Below, one piece after another: positions 17,332-27,983 of a stretch of 64,000 nt of DNA (positions are counted from its first letter, which is position 1; each line of letters begins with the position of its first letter). Source of the DNA: Streptomyces atroolivaceus (lineage in GTDB: Bacteria > Actinomycetota > Actinomycetes > Streptomycetales > Streptomycetaceae); NCBI RefSeq assembly GCF_000717025.1, contig NZ_JNXG01000013.1, positions 247,164 through 311,163 on the forward strand, in the 5' to 3' direction. The translations under genes were made by a program, and so were the position numbers. The notes under the pieces were generated by a model. It saw only the letters and a program-made list of their open reading frames with translations. It made no database searches and was not told where the DNA came from.

Positions 17332-18249
17332 TCACGACTGCTTGTGCAGTCCGAGATTCTCGTAGATCTCGAGTGTCGCCGTCGAGTTGTTGAGCGTGAT
17401 GAAGTGCAGCCCCGGGACACCCTCGGAGAGCAGTTTCGCGCAGAACTCCGTGGCGAACTCGATGCCAATGGAGCGTACAGCGGCCGGGTCGTCCTTTGCC
17501 GCGAGGATGCGCTCTTTCAGCGAGGAAGGCAGAGAAGCGTTGCTGAGCTGCGCGAATCTCTCCAGCTGTTTGACGCTGGTGAGAGGCATCACCTCGGGAA
17601 TGACCGGGGTGTCGCAACCCGCTGCGACGACACGGTCACGCATCTGCAGATAGCTCTCCGGGTGGAAGAACATCTGGGTGATCGCGTAGTCGGCACCGGC
17701 GCGGCACTTGTCCACGAAATGACCGATGTCGGAGTCCCAGTCGGCGGACCGCGGATGCATTTCGGGAAAAGCCGCGACGCCGACGCAGAAATCACCGGCT
17801 TCCTTGATCAGCCGGACGAGGTCCGCCGCGTACCGCACACCCTGCGGGTGCTCGACCCACTCACCCATCGGATCGCCGGGCGGATCTCCGCGCACGGCGA
17901 GGATGTTCCGGATACCGGCGTCGGCGTACTGCCCGACCATGTTGCGCAGTTCGGCGACCGAGTGGTCCACCGCGGTGAGGTGCGCCACCGGGGTGAGCGT
18001 GGAGTCCGCGGCGATCTGCTGGGTCGCCCGGACCGTCCCGGCGCGGGTCGAACCGCCGGCCCCGTACGTCACGGAGACGAAGCTCGGCGCCACGGCCTCG
18101 ACGCGGCGCAGGGCGTTCCAGAGATTCCGCTCGCCCTTCTCCGTCTTGGGCGCCCAGAATTCGAACGAGAACGACGTCTCGCCCGTCGCGAGCAGATCAC
18201 GCACGGTGCGCGCGTGATCCGTCCTGGTGGAAGGTGTACCAAGGGCCAT
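17332..18249 (-). CDS. metF: Methylenetetrahydrofolate reductase
   Basis: Flavoenzyme reducing 5,10-methylene-THF to 5-methyl-THF for methionine synthesis. 305 residues, normal length. Motifs: [18 protein letters not shown] near the N-terminus (with the catalytic Glu), [25 protein letters not shown], and [15 protein letters not shown] leaderless promoter precedes it (TAACCT ending 6 nt before ATG, TTGGGG 17 nt further up), so it can be expressed independently of thiE, which lies upstream on the same strand. Confidence 0.96.
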   Translation of the reverse strand: MALGTPSTRTDHARTVRDLLATGETSFSFEFWAPKTEKGERNLWNALRRVEAVAPSFVSVTYGAGGSTRAGTVRATQQIAADSTLTPVAHLTAVDHSVAELRNMVGQYADAGIRNILAVRGDPPGDPMGEWVEHPQGVRYAADLVRLIKEAGDFCVGVAAFPEMHPRSADWDSDIGHFVDKCRAGADYAITQMFFHPESYLQMRDRVVAAGCDTPVIPEVMPLTSVKQLERFAQLSNASLPSSLKERILAAKDDPAAVRSIGIEFATEFCAKLLSEGVPGLHFITLNNSTATLEIYENLGLHKQS

Positions 18250-18284
18250 ACTGGGAGGTTAACCAGGGCCCGGCGGTCCCCCAA
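18250..18284 (-). promoter_or_regulatory. metF promoter, predicted leaderless
   Basis: On the minus strand, TTGGGG (18284-18279), a 17-nt spacer, TAACCT (18261-18256), then 6 nt to the ATG at 18249. No SD is present. Confidence 0.55.
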
Positions 18285-18353
18285 CCAGAGGGGAGAAAAT
18301 GCCCGGAATGAGGCAGGTTTTGTCCACCCCTCGGACACGCCACTCCGTACCGT

Positions 18354-19004
18354 TCAGACGGCGCGCGCCCGGATGCGCCCCGCGAGGGAGGCGGCCGCCG
18401 CGGCAGGATCCTCCGCCTCGGTGATCGCCCGTACGACGACGACGCGACGCGCGCCGGCGTCCAGCACCTCGTCCAGATTGCCCGCGTCGATCCCTCCGAT
18501 GGCGAACCACGGCCGCGTCGTGCCGAGCGAGGCGGCGTAGCGCACGAGGTCCAGGCCCGGAGCGTGCCGGCCCGGCTTGGTCGGCGTGGGCCAGCAGGGG
18601 CCCGTGCAGAAGTAGTCGACACCCGCCTCGCCGACAGCCGCGTCGACCTCGGCCTCGGCGTGGGTGGAGCGGCCGATCAGCACGTCGCCGCCTATGACGG
18701 CGCGTGCTGCGGGGACCGGCAGATCGCCCTGCCCGAGGTGCAGCACGTCGGTGCCGATCGCGTGGGCGACATCGGCCCGGTCGTTCACCGCGAGGAGCGC
18801 GCCGTGACGCTTGCAGGCGTCGGCGAACACCGCCAGGTGTTCGAGCTCCTCGGCCGCCTCCATGCCCTTGTCCCGCAGCTGCACGATGTCCACGCCACCG
18901 GCCAGCACGGCGTCGAGGAACTCGGGAAGATCACCCTGCCGCTTGCGGGCGTCCGTGCACAGGTAGAGCCGGGCGTCGGAGAGCTGGGTGCGAGGCGTGG
19001 ACAT
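18354..19004 (-). CDS. thiE: Thiamine phosphate synthase
   Basis: Joins HMP-pyrophosphate and thiazole phosphate to thiamine monophosphate. 216 residues, a TIM barrel with [34 protein letters not shown] and WFAIGGID, the standard ThiE motifs for pyrophosphate and pyrimidine binding. ATG 19004 is chosen, with GGGGGAAA about 6 nt upstream; the longer frame contains 19-bp DNA repeats and is not homologous. The thiO-thiS-thiG operon lies about 2.4 kb away in the opposite orientation. No TPP riboswitch is seen in front of thiE. Confidence 0.95.
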   Translation of the reverse strand: MSTPRTQLSDARLYLCTDARKRQGDLPEFLDAVLAGGVDIVQLRDKGMEAAEELEHLAVFADACKRHGALLAVNDRADVAHAIGTDVLHLGQGDLPVPAARAVIGGDVLIGRSTHAEAEVDAAVGEAGVDYFCTGPCWPTPTKPGRHAPGLDLVRYAASLGTTRPWFAIGGIDAGNLDEVLDAGARRVVVVRAITEAEDPAAAAASLAGRIRARAV

Positions 19005-19017
19005 GCTGATTTCCCCC

Positions 19018-19074
19018 GTCGGTGCTTCTGTGGATCGTCGGTGCTGCTGTGGATCGTCCGTGCTGCTGTGGATC
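19018..19074. repeat. Three tandem 19-bp repeats upstream of thiE
   Basis: GTCGGTGCTGCTGTGGATC occurs three times head to tail (19018-19036, 19037-19055, 19056-19074) with one base change each in the outer copies. The array ends 14 bp from the thiE start, so it lies in the 5' leader or promoter. The 19-bp period is not a codon multiple, which argues against a coding role. Confidence 0.8.
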
Positions 19075-19137
19075 ACTGATGCGGCGACGAATCGCCCGTA
19101 CGTCGATGGATCGCCGTGCCGGCAAGCCCGATGAAGA

Positions 19138-19174
19138 CGGGGTGCGGACCGTGTGTGCCACGGCCCGCACCCCG
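19138..19174 (-). terminator. Hairpin downstream of the Rv2175c-like gene
   Basis: CGGGGTGCGGACCGTG (19138-19153) pairs with CACGGCCCGCACCCCG (19159-19174) with one mismatch and a 5-nt loop. It lies just after the minus-strand Rv2175c-like stop and before thiE. Confidence 0.65.
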
Positions 19175-19189
19175 CTCACGGTCGTCCGG

Positions 19190-19555
19190 TCAGACGGCGA
19201 GCGCCTGGGCCCGGCGCTTCACCTCCGTACCGCGATTCTCGCTCAGGGCCTGCGCGGGGGTGCCGGGCAGGGTCGGGTCGGGGGTGAAGAGCCAGTCCAG
19301 CATCTCTTCGTCGTTGTAGCCGTCGTCCCTCAGGAGCGTCAGGGTCCCTGCGAGACCCTTGACCACCTTGTCGCCGTCGATGAAGGCGGCAGGCACCTGG
19401 AGCGTCCGGTTCTCACCACGTCGTACGGCGATCAGCTGGCCCTCCTTGACCAGCTGCCGTACGCGCGTCACCTCGACATCGAGCATTTCCGCGATGTCGG
19501 GAAGGTGGAGCCAGGCGGGGACGAGAGCATCGATCTTTGCGTCAATCTCGGTCAC
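19190..19555 (-). CDS. Rv2175c-family DNA-binding protein
   Basis: 121-residue protein resembling the mycobacterial Rv2175c family, small winged-helix DNA-binding proteins known as Ser/Thr-kinase substrates. Visible: WLHLPDIAEMLDVEVTRVRQ, an N-terminal helix-turn-helix, then LIAVRRGENRTLQVPAAFI (wing), and the C-terminal EEMLDWLFTPDPTLPGTPAQAL. GTG 19555 is used; no SD is seen. The upstream reading frame overlaps the FAD reductase gene and is not homologous. A PASTA kinase lies about 4 kb away. Confidence 0.8.
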   Translation of the reverse strand: MTEIDAKIDALVPAWLHLPDIAEMLDVEVTRVRQLVKEGQLIAVRRGENRTLQVPAAFIDGDKVVKGLAGTLTLLRDDGYNDEEMLDWLFTPDPTLPGTPAQALSENRGTEVKRRAQALAV

Positions 19556-19614
19556 AAGGACAAGCGTGCCATCCCGGACCGACAGCCGGTACCCGGGCCG
19601 ACCGTACGGGGCTG

Positions 19615-20856
19615 TCACCACCCCCGGAGCGCCGTCGATTTCAGCGGTACGGAGGAGTCGGCGGCCCGCGCCGCATCGATCCGCGCCCCGGCTTCGACGA
19701 GTTTGCGCCCCTGCGCCAGGTCGCGGGGCCTGCTGACGGCCAGCACCGCGACCAGGACCCCGCTCCGCAGCCAGCAGACCGTCCAGGACGGGTCGGCGGG
19801 GTCGCCCCGCCACAGCAGGGTGTCGGCGCCGGCGTGATGGCCTGCGTACTGCACGAAGCGCCCGAACTGCTCGGACCAGAAGTAGGGCACCGGGTCGTAC
19901 GTCCTGGCCACGCCGTCCGCGAGGGCGGCGGCGACCGTCCTGGGCCCCTGGAGCGCGTTGTCCCAGTGGTGGACCGACAGCCGCTCCCCGTAGCGGGCGG
20001 ACGGGAAGGACGCGCAGTCGCCCACCGCGTGGACATCGGGCAGCGAGGTGCGGAGGGAGCTGTCCGCGGTGACCGAGCCGTCCGGGCCGAGCGCGATGCC
20101 CGAACCCGCGAGCCACGCGGTCGCGGGCCGGGCACCGATGCCCACGACCACCGCTCCCGCGGGGATCATCCGGCCGTCCGCCAGGTGGACGGCGCCCTGT
20201 TCCACTCGTGCGACCCGCGCGCCGGTGAGGAGCTCGGCTCCGCTCTCGGCGTACCAGCCGGCCATCGGCGCGGCGACCTCGGCGGGCATCGTGCCCGCGA
20301 GGGGGCGGCCCGCGGCCTCGACGACGGTGACCGCGCAGCCGGCCGCGCGGGCCGCGGTGGCGAACTCGGCACCGATCCAGCCCGCTCCGACGACGACCAC
20401 GTCGTGCTGCCGCTCCAGGACGGGCCGCAGGCGCGCGGCGTCGTCCAGGGTGCGCAGCAGGTGGACGCCGGGAACGCCTTCGGAACCGGGGAGCGCGACG
20501 GGTTCCGCTCCGGTGGCGAGGACCAGCGAGTCGTAGGCGACGGGCCCCTCCGGTGTGTCCAGCTCATGGGCCGCGGCACGCAGGCCCGTCACGTCGAGCC
20601 CCAGACGCAGCGTGATGTCCAGGGCCTCGAAGTCGACGTCGAAGGCGGAGTCCTCGGCCTTGCCGAGCAGGACCGCCTTGGACAGCGGCGGCCTGTCGTA
20701 CGGCTGGTGCGGCTCGGCACCGATCAGGGTCACGGGACCCGTGAAGCCCTGTTCACGCAGGGCCACGGCCGTCTGTACACCGGCCATGCCGGCGCCCACG
20801 ATCACGACTCCCCGTGGGCGGTGTCCCGCTGCCAGGTCCTGCGTCCGCTCGCTCAC
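19615..20856 (-). CDS. NAD(P)/FAD-dependent oxidoreductase, ferredoxin-reductase type
   Basis: 413-residue flavoprotein of the ferredoxin/rhodocoxin-reductase group that passes electrons from NAD(P)H to an iron-sulfur partner. FAD motif VVIVGAGMAGVQTA (17-30), NAD motif VVVVGAGWIGAEFA (about 153-166), PYDRPPLSKA, and VHAVGDCA. A C-terminal reductase domain includes PYFWSEQFGRFVQYAG. No ferredoxin or P450 gene is adjacent, so the partner is unknown. GTG start with TAGGGT at leaderless spacing. Confidence 0.88.
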   Translation of the reverse strand: MSERTQDLAAGHRPRGVVIVGAGMAGVQTAVALREQGFTGPVTLIGAEPHQPYDRPPLSKAVLLGKAEDSAFDVDFEALDITLRLGLDVTGLRAAAHELDTPEGPVAYDSLVLATGAEPVALPGSEGVPGVHLLRTLDDAARLRPVLERQHDVVVVGAGWIGAEFATAARAAGCAVTVVEAAGRPLAGTMPAEVAAPMAGWYAESGAELLTGARVARVEQGAVHLADGRMIPAGAVVVGIGARPATAWLAGSGIALGPDGSVTADSSLRTSLPDVHAVGDCASFPSARYGERLSVHHWDNALQGPRTVAAALADGVARTYDPVPYFWSEQFGRFVQYAGHHAGADTLLWRGDPADPSWTVCWLRSGVLVAVLAVSRPRDLAQGRKLVEAGARIDAARAADSSVPLKSTALRGW

Positions 20857-20868
20857 CCGCCCACCCTA
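20857..20868 (-). promoter_or_regulatory. Predicted -10 element for a leaderless transcript
   Basis: On the minus strand TAGGGT (20868-20863) is followed by 6 nt and the GTG at 20856. Confidence 0.55.
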
Positions 20869-20884
20869 ACGAAGGGCTGTCCCG

Positions 20885-21226
20885 TCACTCCTCGAGCTCC
20901 TCCACCACGCTCGTCCCGCTGCCCTCCTGGGACTCCCATTCCCATGTCTCGTCCAGGCGGACCCGGCCGTCGGGAAGGTCCGTGACGGTCGAGACGCAGT
21001 GCCCGGACGACGTCGTTCCGTCGTGCTTCAGCTGGACGTAGCGGAAGTCCAGGGTGTCCGCGTCGCGGGTGCCGACGAGATGCCCGCGGACGACGTCGCC
21101 GCCCGCGTACTCGGCCCATATCCGGCCGTCACGCTCGTGGTACGTGAAACGGGTCCGGGTCCCGACCTGGCCGGGGGCCTGGTCGGCGACCGGCGAGAGG
21201 ACGATTCCGTCGAGTGAACGGGCCAC
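20885..21226 (-). CDS. Small conserved hypothetical protein (predicted beta-rich)
   Basis: 113 residues of unknown function. The sequence alternates in a way that suggests a small beta-barrel: TRFTYHERDGRIWAEYAG, VVRGHLVGTRDADTLDFRYV, GHCVSTVTDLPDGRVRLDE and WEWES. There are no membrane segments or signal peptide. GTG start with AAGGGAG about 8 nt upstream. It is divergent from the TPP-riboswitch/thiO operon and shares that intergenic region; a link to thiamine is not otherwise supported. Confidence 0.7.
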   Translation of the reverse strand: MARSLDGIVLSPVADQAPGQVGTRTRFTYHERDGRIWAEYAGGDVVRGHLVGTRDADTLDFRYVQLKHDGTTSSGHCVSTVTDLPDGRVRLDETWEWESQEGSGTSVVEELEE

Positions 21227-21263
21227 GGGTACGGCTCCCTTACTGGCTGCGACCGGTGGGGTC

Positions 21264-21376
21264 TAGGCTGGCCACCGTAAGACACTCGCGGGAGTCCGGA
21301 CGCACCGGGCTGAGAGGGAGGCTGACCGGCCTCCGACCGTACGAACCTGATCCGGGTCATGCCGGCGAAGGGAGGG
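21264..21376 (+). promoter_or_regulatory. TPP (THI-box) riboswitch with its promoter
   Basis: The aptamer runs from about 21284 to 21376. It contains the conserved GGGCTGAGAGGGA (21307-21319), the P3 helix GGAGGC/GCCTCC, ACCTGATCCGGGTCATGCC (21345-21363) and GCGAAGGGAGG before the thiO start. TAGGCT at 21264-21269 is a likely -10 giving transcription start just before the aptamer. Thiamine pyrophosphate binding should repress thiO-thiS-thiG, most simply by hiding the GGGAGGGG ribosome site. Confidence 0.93.
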
Positions 21377-21387
21377 GCTGGACGCCC

Positions 21388-23644
<2,257 letters not shown>

Positions 23645-23760
23645 GGTCCGGGCACCGACGGCGGCCTTCCGGTCACAGCAGGTGCATGCCCCTGTCACGG
23701 CTCCGCACCGGAACGGCCCCCGGGAGACCCTGGGCCCTCCGTCGTGTCCGTGGCAGCTCG

Positions 23761-23772
23761 TAGACTCGCCCC
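23761..23772 (+). promoter_or_regulatory. Predicted -10 element for a leaderless transcript
   Basis: TAGACT (23761-23766) is followed by 6 nt and the GTG at 23773, with no SD. Confidence 0.5.
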
Positions 23773-25689
23773 GTGGACACGACCCTCCAGGACCCCCTTG
23801 TCGGGCAGCTGCTCGACGGCCGCTATCGCATCGATGCGCGCATCGCCGTCGGCGGTATGGCCACGGTCTACCGGGCCATGGACACCCGGCTGGACCGTGT
23901 GCTCGCCCTCAAGGTGATGCACCCGGCTCTGGCGACCGACGCCGCGTTCGTCGAGCGCTTCATCCGCGAGGCCAAGTCCGTCGCCCGGCTCGCCCACCCC
24001 AACGTCGTGGGCGTCTTCGACCAGGGCGCCCAGGGGGCGTACGTGTACCTGGCGATGGAGTACGTCGCCGGCTGCACCCTGCGGGACGTCCTGCGGGAGC
24101 GCGGAGCGCTGCAGCCCCGGGCCGCACTGGACATCCTCGAACCGGTGCTGGCCGCCCTGGGGGCCGCGCACCGCGCGGGATTCGTCCACCGCGACATGAA
24201 GCCGGAGAACGTCCTGATAGGGGACGACGGCCGGGTGAAGGTCGCCGACTTCGGTCTCGTACGCGCCGTGGGGACCGCCACCGACACCACCGGCTCGCTC
24301 CTGGGCACGGTCTCGTATCTCGCCCCGGAGCAGATCGAGCAGGGCACGGCCGACACCCGGTCCGACGTGTACGCCTGCGGTGTGGTGCTCTACGAGATGC
24401 TGACCGGCGGCAAGCCCCATGCCGGAGACACCGCCGCCCAGGTCATCTACCAGCATCTGAACACCGACGTCCCGGCACCGTCCGGGGCCGTTCCCGGTCT
24501 GGCCGCAGGGCTGGACGAGCTGGTGGCCGCGGCGACCGCGCGGGACCCCGATGTCCGGCCCCCCGACGCCGTGGCCCTGCTCGCGAGGTCCCGAGACGTC
24601 CGGGCGGCCCTCACCCAGGAGCAGCTCGACACGATGCCGCCGCAGGCCATCGCGGAGGTGCACGACGGCGCCGAGGACCGTACGAGCGTGATCCCCAGGG
24701 TCATCCCGGCCGGACAGGGCACCGCGCACCACACCAGCCGGCTGGAGATGCCCGCCCCCGCGGAGACGGGGAGCGGGCGACGCCTGCCCTTCGCAGGCCG
24801 CGGCCGGCGGGGGTTGGTCGCCGTGATCGCCGCCGTGCTGCTGGTACTGGGGGCGGGGGCGGGTGTCTGGTACATCAACTCGGGACAGTTCACCCGGGTT
24901 CCCTCCATCCTGGGCCAGACCCAGAGCGCTGCCGAGAAGCGGCTCGCGGACGAGGGTCTCGATCTCAAGGGCGTCGAGCGCGCCTACAGCGACACGGTGA
25001 AGCGCGGCACGGTGATCAGCAGCGATCCGGACCCGGGAGAGCGGATCCGGGGCAACGACGCCGTGAAGCTGGTGATCTCGCGCGGCCCCGAGATCGTCGA
25101 GGTGCCCGATGTCGAGAGTCTCGCGCTCGCCGATGCCCGGCGTGAGCTGAAGAAGTCGGGCTTCGCGCCCGGGATGGTCACCCGGGAGTTCAGCGAGGAG
25201 ATCGACCGGGGCAAGGTGATCCGTACGGAGCCGCGGGCCGGCACCGAGCGCCGTCCTGACTCGGCGGTCGCCCTGGTCGTCAGCAAGGGCAGCCCCGTCG
25301 ACGTGCCCGACGTCACCGGCCTGCCGGCCGAGGAGGCCACGGCCGCGCTGGACAAGGCGGGTCTCAAGGCGAAGGTGCTGCCCGACCGGGTCAACTCCCC
25401 CGAGGCGGCGGGCGAGATCGCCCGGCAGACGCCCGGCAGCGGCGCGGAGGCCGCCGAGGGCGACACGGTGGAGCTGACGGTCTCCGAGGGGCCGCGCATG
25501 CTCCAGGTCCCCGATGTCACGGGCAAGGACGTCGACCAGGCCCGGAGCACACTGGAGGAGGCGGGGTTCGAGGTCAAGGTCGACCGCCCGTTCCTCTCCT
25601 TCAGCGACACGGTCGGCAGTCAGTCGGTCGAGGGCGGCGAGAAGGCCGCCGAAGGCTCCACGATCACCATCAGGACCAAGGCCCTGTAG
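23773..25689 (+). CDS. PASTA-domain Ser/Thr protein kinase (PknB type)
   Basis: Membrane receptor kinase expected to sense muropeptides or lipid II outside and phosphorylate cytosolic proteins. 638 residues: kinase domain about 18-280 with glycine loop IAVGGMATVY, Lys47 in LALKVM, catalytic VHRDMKPEN (Asp141) and ADFG (158-161). A juxtamembrane linker and one membrane helix (about 348-370) follow, then four PASTA repeats to the C-terminus (units beginning VPSILG, VPDVES, VPDVTG, VPDVTG). Starts at a leaderless GTG. Nearest known-type substrate is the Rv2175c-like protein at 19.2 kb. Confidence 0.95.
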   Translation: MDTTLQDPLVGQLLDGRYRIDARIAVGGMATVYRAMDTRLDRVLALKVMHPALATDAAFVERFIREAKSVARLAHPNVVGVFDQGAQGAYVYLAMEYVAGCTLRDVLRERGALQPRAALDILEPVLAALGAAHRAGFVHRDMKPENVLIGDDGRVKVADFGLVRAVGTATDTTGSLLGTVSYLAPEQIEQGTADTRSDVYACGVVLYEMLTGGKPHAGDTAAQVIYQHLNTDVPAPSGAVPGLAAGLDELVAAATARDPDVRPPDAVALLARSRDVRAALTQEQLDTMPPQAIAEVHDGAEDRTSVIPRVIPAGQGTAHHTSRLEMPAPAETGSGRRLPFAGRGRRGLVAVIAAVLLVLGAGAGVWYINSGQFTRVPSILGQTQSAAEKRLADEGLDLKGVERAYSDTVKRGTVISSDPDPGERIRGNDAVKLVISRGPEIVEVPDVESLALADARRELKKSGFAPGMVTREFSEEIDRGKVIRTEPRAGTERRPDSAVALVVSKGSPVDVPDVTGLPAEEATAALDKAGLKAKVLPDRVNSPEAAGEIARQTPGSGAEAAEGDTVELTVSEGPRMLQVPDVTGKDVDQARSTLEEAGFEVKVDRPFLSFSDTVGSQSVEGGEKAAEGSTITIRTKAL

Positions 25690-25711
25690 ACCAACCGAGG
25701 ACTGACAGCAC

Positions 25712-26569
25712 ATGCGCAACCCCATCGGCGGTCACGTCCCCGTGGCCGGCGGACTCGCCAAGATCGGCCTCGGCTACGCGCGTGAACTGGTGGCGGAGAC
25801 CGTGCAGGTCTTCGTCGCCAATCCGCGCGGCTGGGCGACACCGCCCGGGAACCCGGCACAGGACGAGCTGTTCCGCTCGGAGTGCGCGGCCGGGTCGGTC
25901 CCGGCGTACGTCCATGCCCCCTATCTGATCAACTTCGGCTCGCACACCGAGGCCACGGTCGAGCGGTCGGTCCTGTCCCTGCGCCATTCCCTGCGCCGGG
26001 CGAGAGAGATCGGCGCCCTCGGTGTGGTGGTGCACACCGGCTCGGCGACCGGCGGGCGCCCGCGCGAGGAGGCCCTCGCTCAGGTGCGTACGCACATGCT
26101 CCCGCTGCTGGACGAGCTGACCCATGACGACGATCCCTTCCTCCTGCTGGAGTCGACCGCCGGTCAGGGCTCCTCGCTCTGCTCGCGGACCTGGGACTTC
26201 GGCCCCTACTTCGAGGCCCTGGACTCCCACCCGAAGCTGGGCGTCTGCCTGGACACCTGCCACATCTACGCGGCCGGCCACGATCTGGCCGGCCCCGGCG
26301 GCATGCGGCAGACCCTGGACCTGCTGGTGGGCACGGTCGGCGAGGGTCGGCTGAAGCTCATCCACGCCAATGACTCCAAGGACGTGGCGGGCGCCCACAA
26401 GGACCGGCACGAGAACATCGGCGCGGGCCACATCGGCTCCGAGCCGTTCCGCGAGCTGTTCTCCCATCCGGCGACCGAAGGCGTGCCGCTGATCATCGAG
26501 ACGCCCGGCGGCAAGGAGGGGCACGCGGCCGATGTGGCTCGGCTGAAGGAGCTCCGGGACTCCCGCTGA
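25712..26569 (+). CDS. nfo: Endonuclease IV-type AP endonuclease
   Basis: Zinc TIM-barrel enzyme that cuts DNA at abasic sites in base-excision repair. 285 residues. Metal-ligand motifs are visible: YVHAPYLINFGS, VVVHTGSATGG, LLLESTAGQG, VCLDTCHIYAAGHDL, LIHANDSKD, DRHENIGAGHIG and the final IIETPGG. The start ATG lies 22 bp after the kinase stop, so the two genes may be co-transcribed. Confidence 0.92.
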   Translation: MRNPIGGHVPVAGGLAKIGLGYARELVAETVQVFVANPRGWATPPGNPAQDELFRSECAAGSVPAYVHAPYLINFGSHTEATVERSVLSLRHSLRRAREIGALGVVVHTGSATGGRPREEALAQVRTHMLPLLDELTHDDDPFLLLESTAGQGSSLCSRTWDFGPYFEALDSHPKLGVCLDTCHIYAAGHDLAGPGGMRQTLDLLVGTVGEGRLKLIHANDSKDVAGAHKDRHENIGAGHIGSEPFRELFSHPATEGVPLIIETPGGKEGHAADVARLKELRDSR

Positions 26570-26587
26570 CCGTCCGCCGGCCGAGGG

Positions 26588-26606
26588 AATACCCCAGGGG
26601 GGGTAC
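26588..26606 (+). promoter_or_regulatory. CsoR-like copper operator candidate
   Basis: AATACCCCAGGGGGGGTAC (26588-26606) contains the arms TACCCC/GGGGTA typical of CsoR/RcnR-family operators (C-rich then G-rich halves flanked by TA). It lies about 50 bp before the His-rich DUF4396 gene. It was matched by eye to the general CsoR pattern, not to a specific Streptomyces consensus. Confidence 0.5.
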
Positions 26607-26655
26607 ATGCGTTCTCCTTGCCGTAAGTCAACCGTGACCAGCTTCGGGGCTTCTC

Positions 26656-27177
26656 ATGCAGCACGACGCACCTCACGCGCACGACACACACCGGACGCAC
26701 CACGGCGCCCTCCGCACACGGCGTGACGGGGTGGGCGGCGGCTCGGCCTGGAGCGTCGCCGCACGCGCGACCCTGCACTGTCTGACCGGCTGCGCGATCG
26801 GCGAGATCCTCGGCATGGTGGTCGGTACCGCACTCGGCTGGGGCGACGTACAGACACTGCTGCTCGCCGTCGTCCTGGCGTTCCTCTTCGGCTACGCGCT
26901 GACCCTGCGCTCGGTCATCGGGAACGGCCTGGGTCTCCGCGCGGCCGTGCGGGTCGCACTCGCCGCCGACACCGCGTCCATCGCCGTGATGGAACTCGTC
27001 GACAACGGGGTCATCGCGCTCTGGCCGGGGGCCATGGACGCCGGGCTCACGGACGGGCTCTTCTGGACCGTCCTCGCCCTCGCGCTGGCAACGGCCTTCG
27101 TCGCCACGACGCCGCTCAACAAGTGGATGATCGGCCGCGGCAAGGGACATGCCGTGGCGCACCGCCACCACCACTGA
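26656..27177 (+). CDS. DUF4396 membrane protein with His-rich termini
   Basis: 173-residue protein of unknown function. The N-terminal tail holds HDAPHAHDTHRTHH and the C-terminus ends HAVAHRHHH, a composition suited to binding Cu, Zn or Ni. The core has four membrane helices; helix 1 carries LHCLTGCAIGEILGMVVG, whose Cys and His are conserved in DUF4396. A CsoR-like operator lies upstream. Metal handling, perhaps copper, is an inference from composition and operator. ATG start with a weak SD. Confidence 0.8.
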   Translation: MQHDAPHAHDTHRTHHGALRTRRDGVGGGSAWSVAARATLHCLTGCAIGEILGMVVGTALGWGDVQTLLLAVVLAFLFGYALTLRSVIGNGLGLRAAVRVALAADTASIAVMELVDNGVIALWPGAMDAGLTDGLFWTVLALALATAFVATTPLNKWMIGRGKGHAVAHRHHH

Positions 27178-27195
27178 CCGGCCGCCGCGGGAGCG

Positions 27196-27828
27196 TCAGA
27201 GTTCGGGGCCGTCCCCGGGCTCCTCCTGGTAGGAGTAGCGCTGCTCGTCCCACGGGTCGCCGATGTTGTGGTAGCCGCGTTCCTCCCAGAACCCACGGCG
27301 GTCGGCCGTCATGTACTCGATACCGCGGACCCATTTGGGCCCCTTCCAGGCGTACAGGTGCGGTACGACCAGGCGCAACGGGAATCCGTGTTCCGCGGTG
27401 AGCAGTTCGCCGTCCTTATGGGTGGCGAAGAGCGTCCGGTCCGATACGAAGTCGGCGATCCGGAGATTCGAGCTGAATCCGTATTCGGCCCAGACCATCA
27501 CATGGGTGACGTGGGGCGCGGGCGGCGCCAGTTCCACCACCTCGCGGGCCAGGATTCCGCCCCATTCGGCTCCGAGCATGCTGAATTTCGTCACGCAGTG
27601 GAGGTCTGCGACGACCGAGGAGAAGGGGAGTGCGCTGAATTCCTGGTGATTCCAGCAGTGTTTGTCGCCGTCGGCCGTGGCCCCGAAGACCCGGAACTCC
27701 CAGCGGTCCGGTTTGAACTTGGGCACCGGCCCGTAATGCGTGACCGGCCAGCCTCGCTGCAGCCGCTGCCCCGGTGGAAGCCCGGACTGCTCTGCTGTGC
27801 CGCGTTCCCGGCTCTCCGGCTGACCCAT
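27196..27828 (-). CDS. Sulfite-oxidase-family molybdopterin oxidoreductase
   Basis: 210-residue protein with the oxidoreductase molybdopterin-binding fold (SUOX/YedY group). Visible: GPVPKFKPDRWEFRVFG, FSSVVADLHCVTKFSML with the likely Mo-ligand Cys, GFSSNLRIAD, GFPLRLVVPHLYAWKGPKWV and a C-terminal EERGYHNIGDPW. There is no Tat or Sec signal, so it should be cytosolic, unlike E. coli YedY. Substrate unknown. The SD (GGAGG) lies unusually close to the ATG, so the start is uncertain. Confidence 0.86.
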   Translation of the reverse strand: MGQPESRERGTAEQSGLPPGQRLQRGWPVTHYGPVPKFKPDRWEFRVFGATADGDKHCWNHQEFSALPFSSVVADLHCVTKFSMLGAEWGGILAREVVELAPPAPHVTHVMVWAEYGFSSNLRIADFVSDRTLFATHKDGELLTAEHGFPLRLVVPHLYAWKGPKWVRGIEYMTADRRGFWEERGYHNIGDPWDEQRYSYQEEPGDGPEL

Positions 27829-27983
27829 GCCTCCATGGTGACAGACAGGCAGGGGTGGTCATGACCAGGGGAGACTCGATTCGGGCAACTCATACTAAGC
27901 GTGCACTTACTGGACGGCCGCCCGGCGCGATGCGAAGATGCGCGCAAACATGCCCAGTTCACCGGTTGGAAGGAGCCTCTGCG

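Noticed and set aside
18250..18353. SAM or cobalamin riboswitch before metF
   Set aside because: Only a compact leaderless promoter is visible; no room remains for an aptamer.
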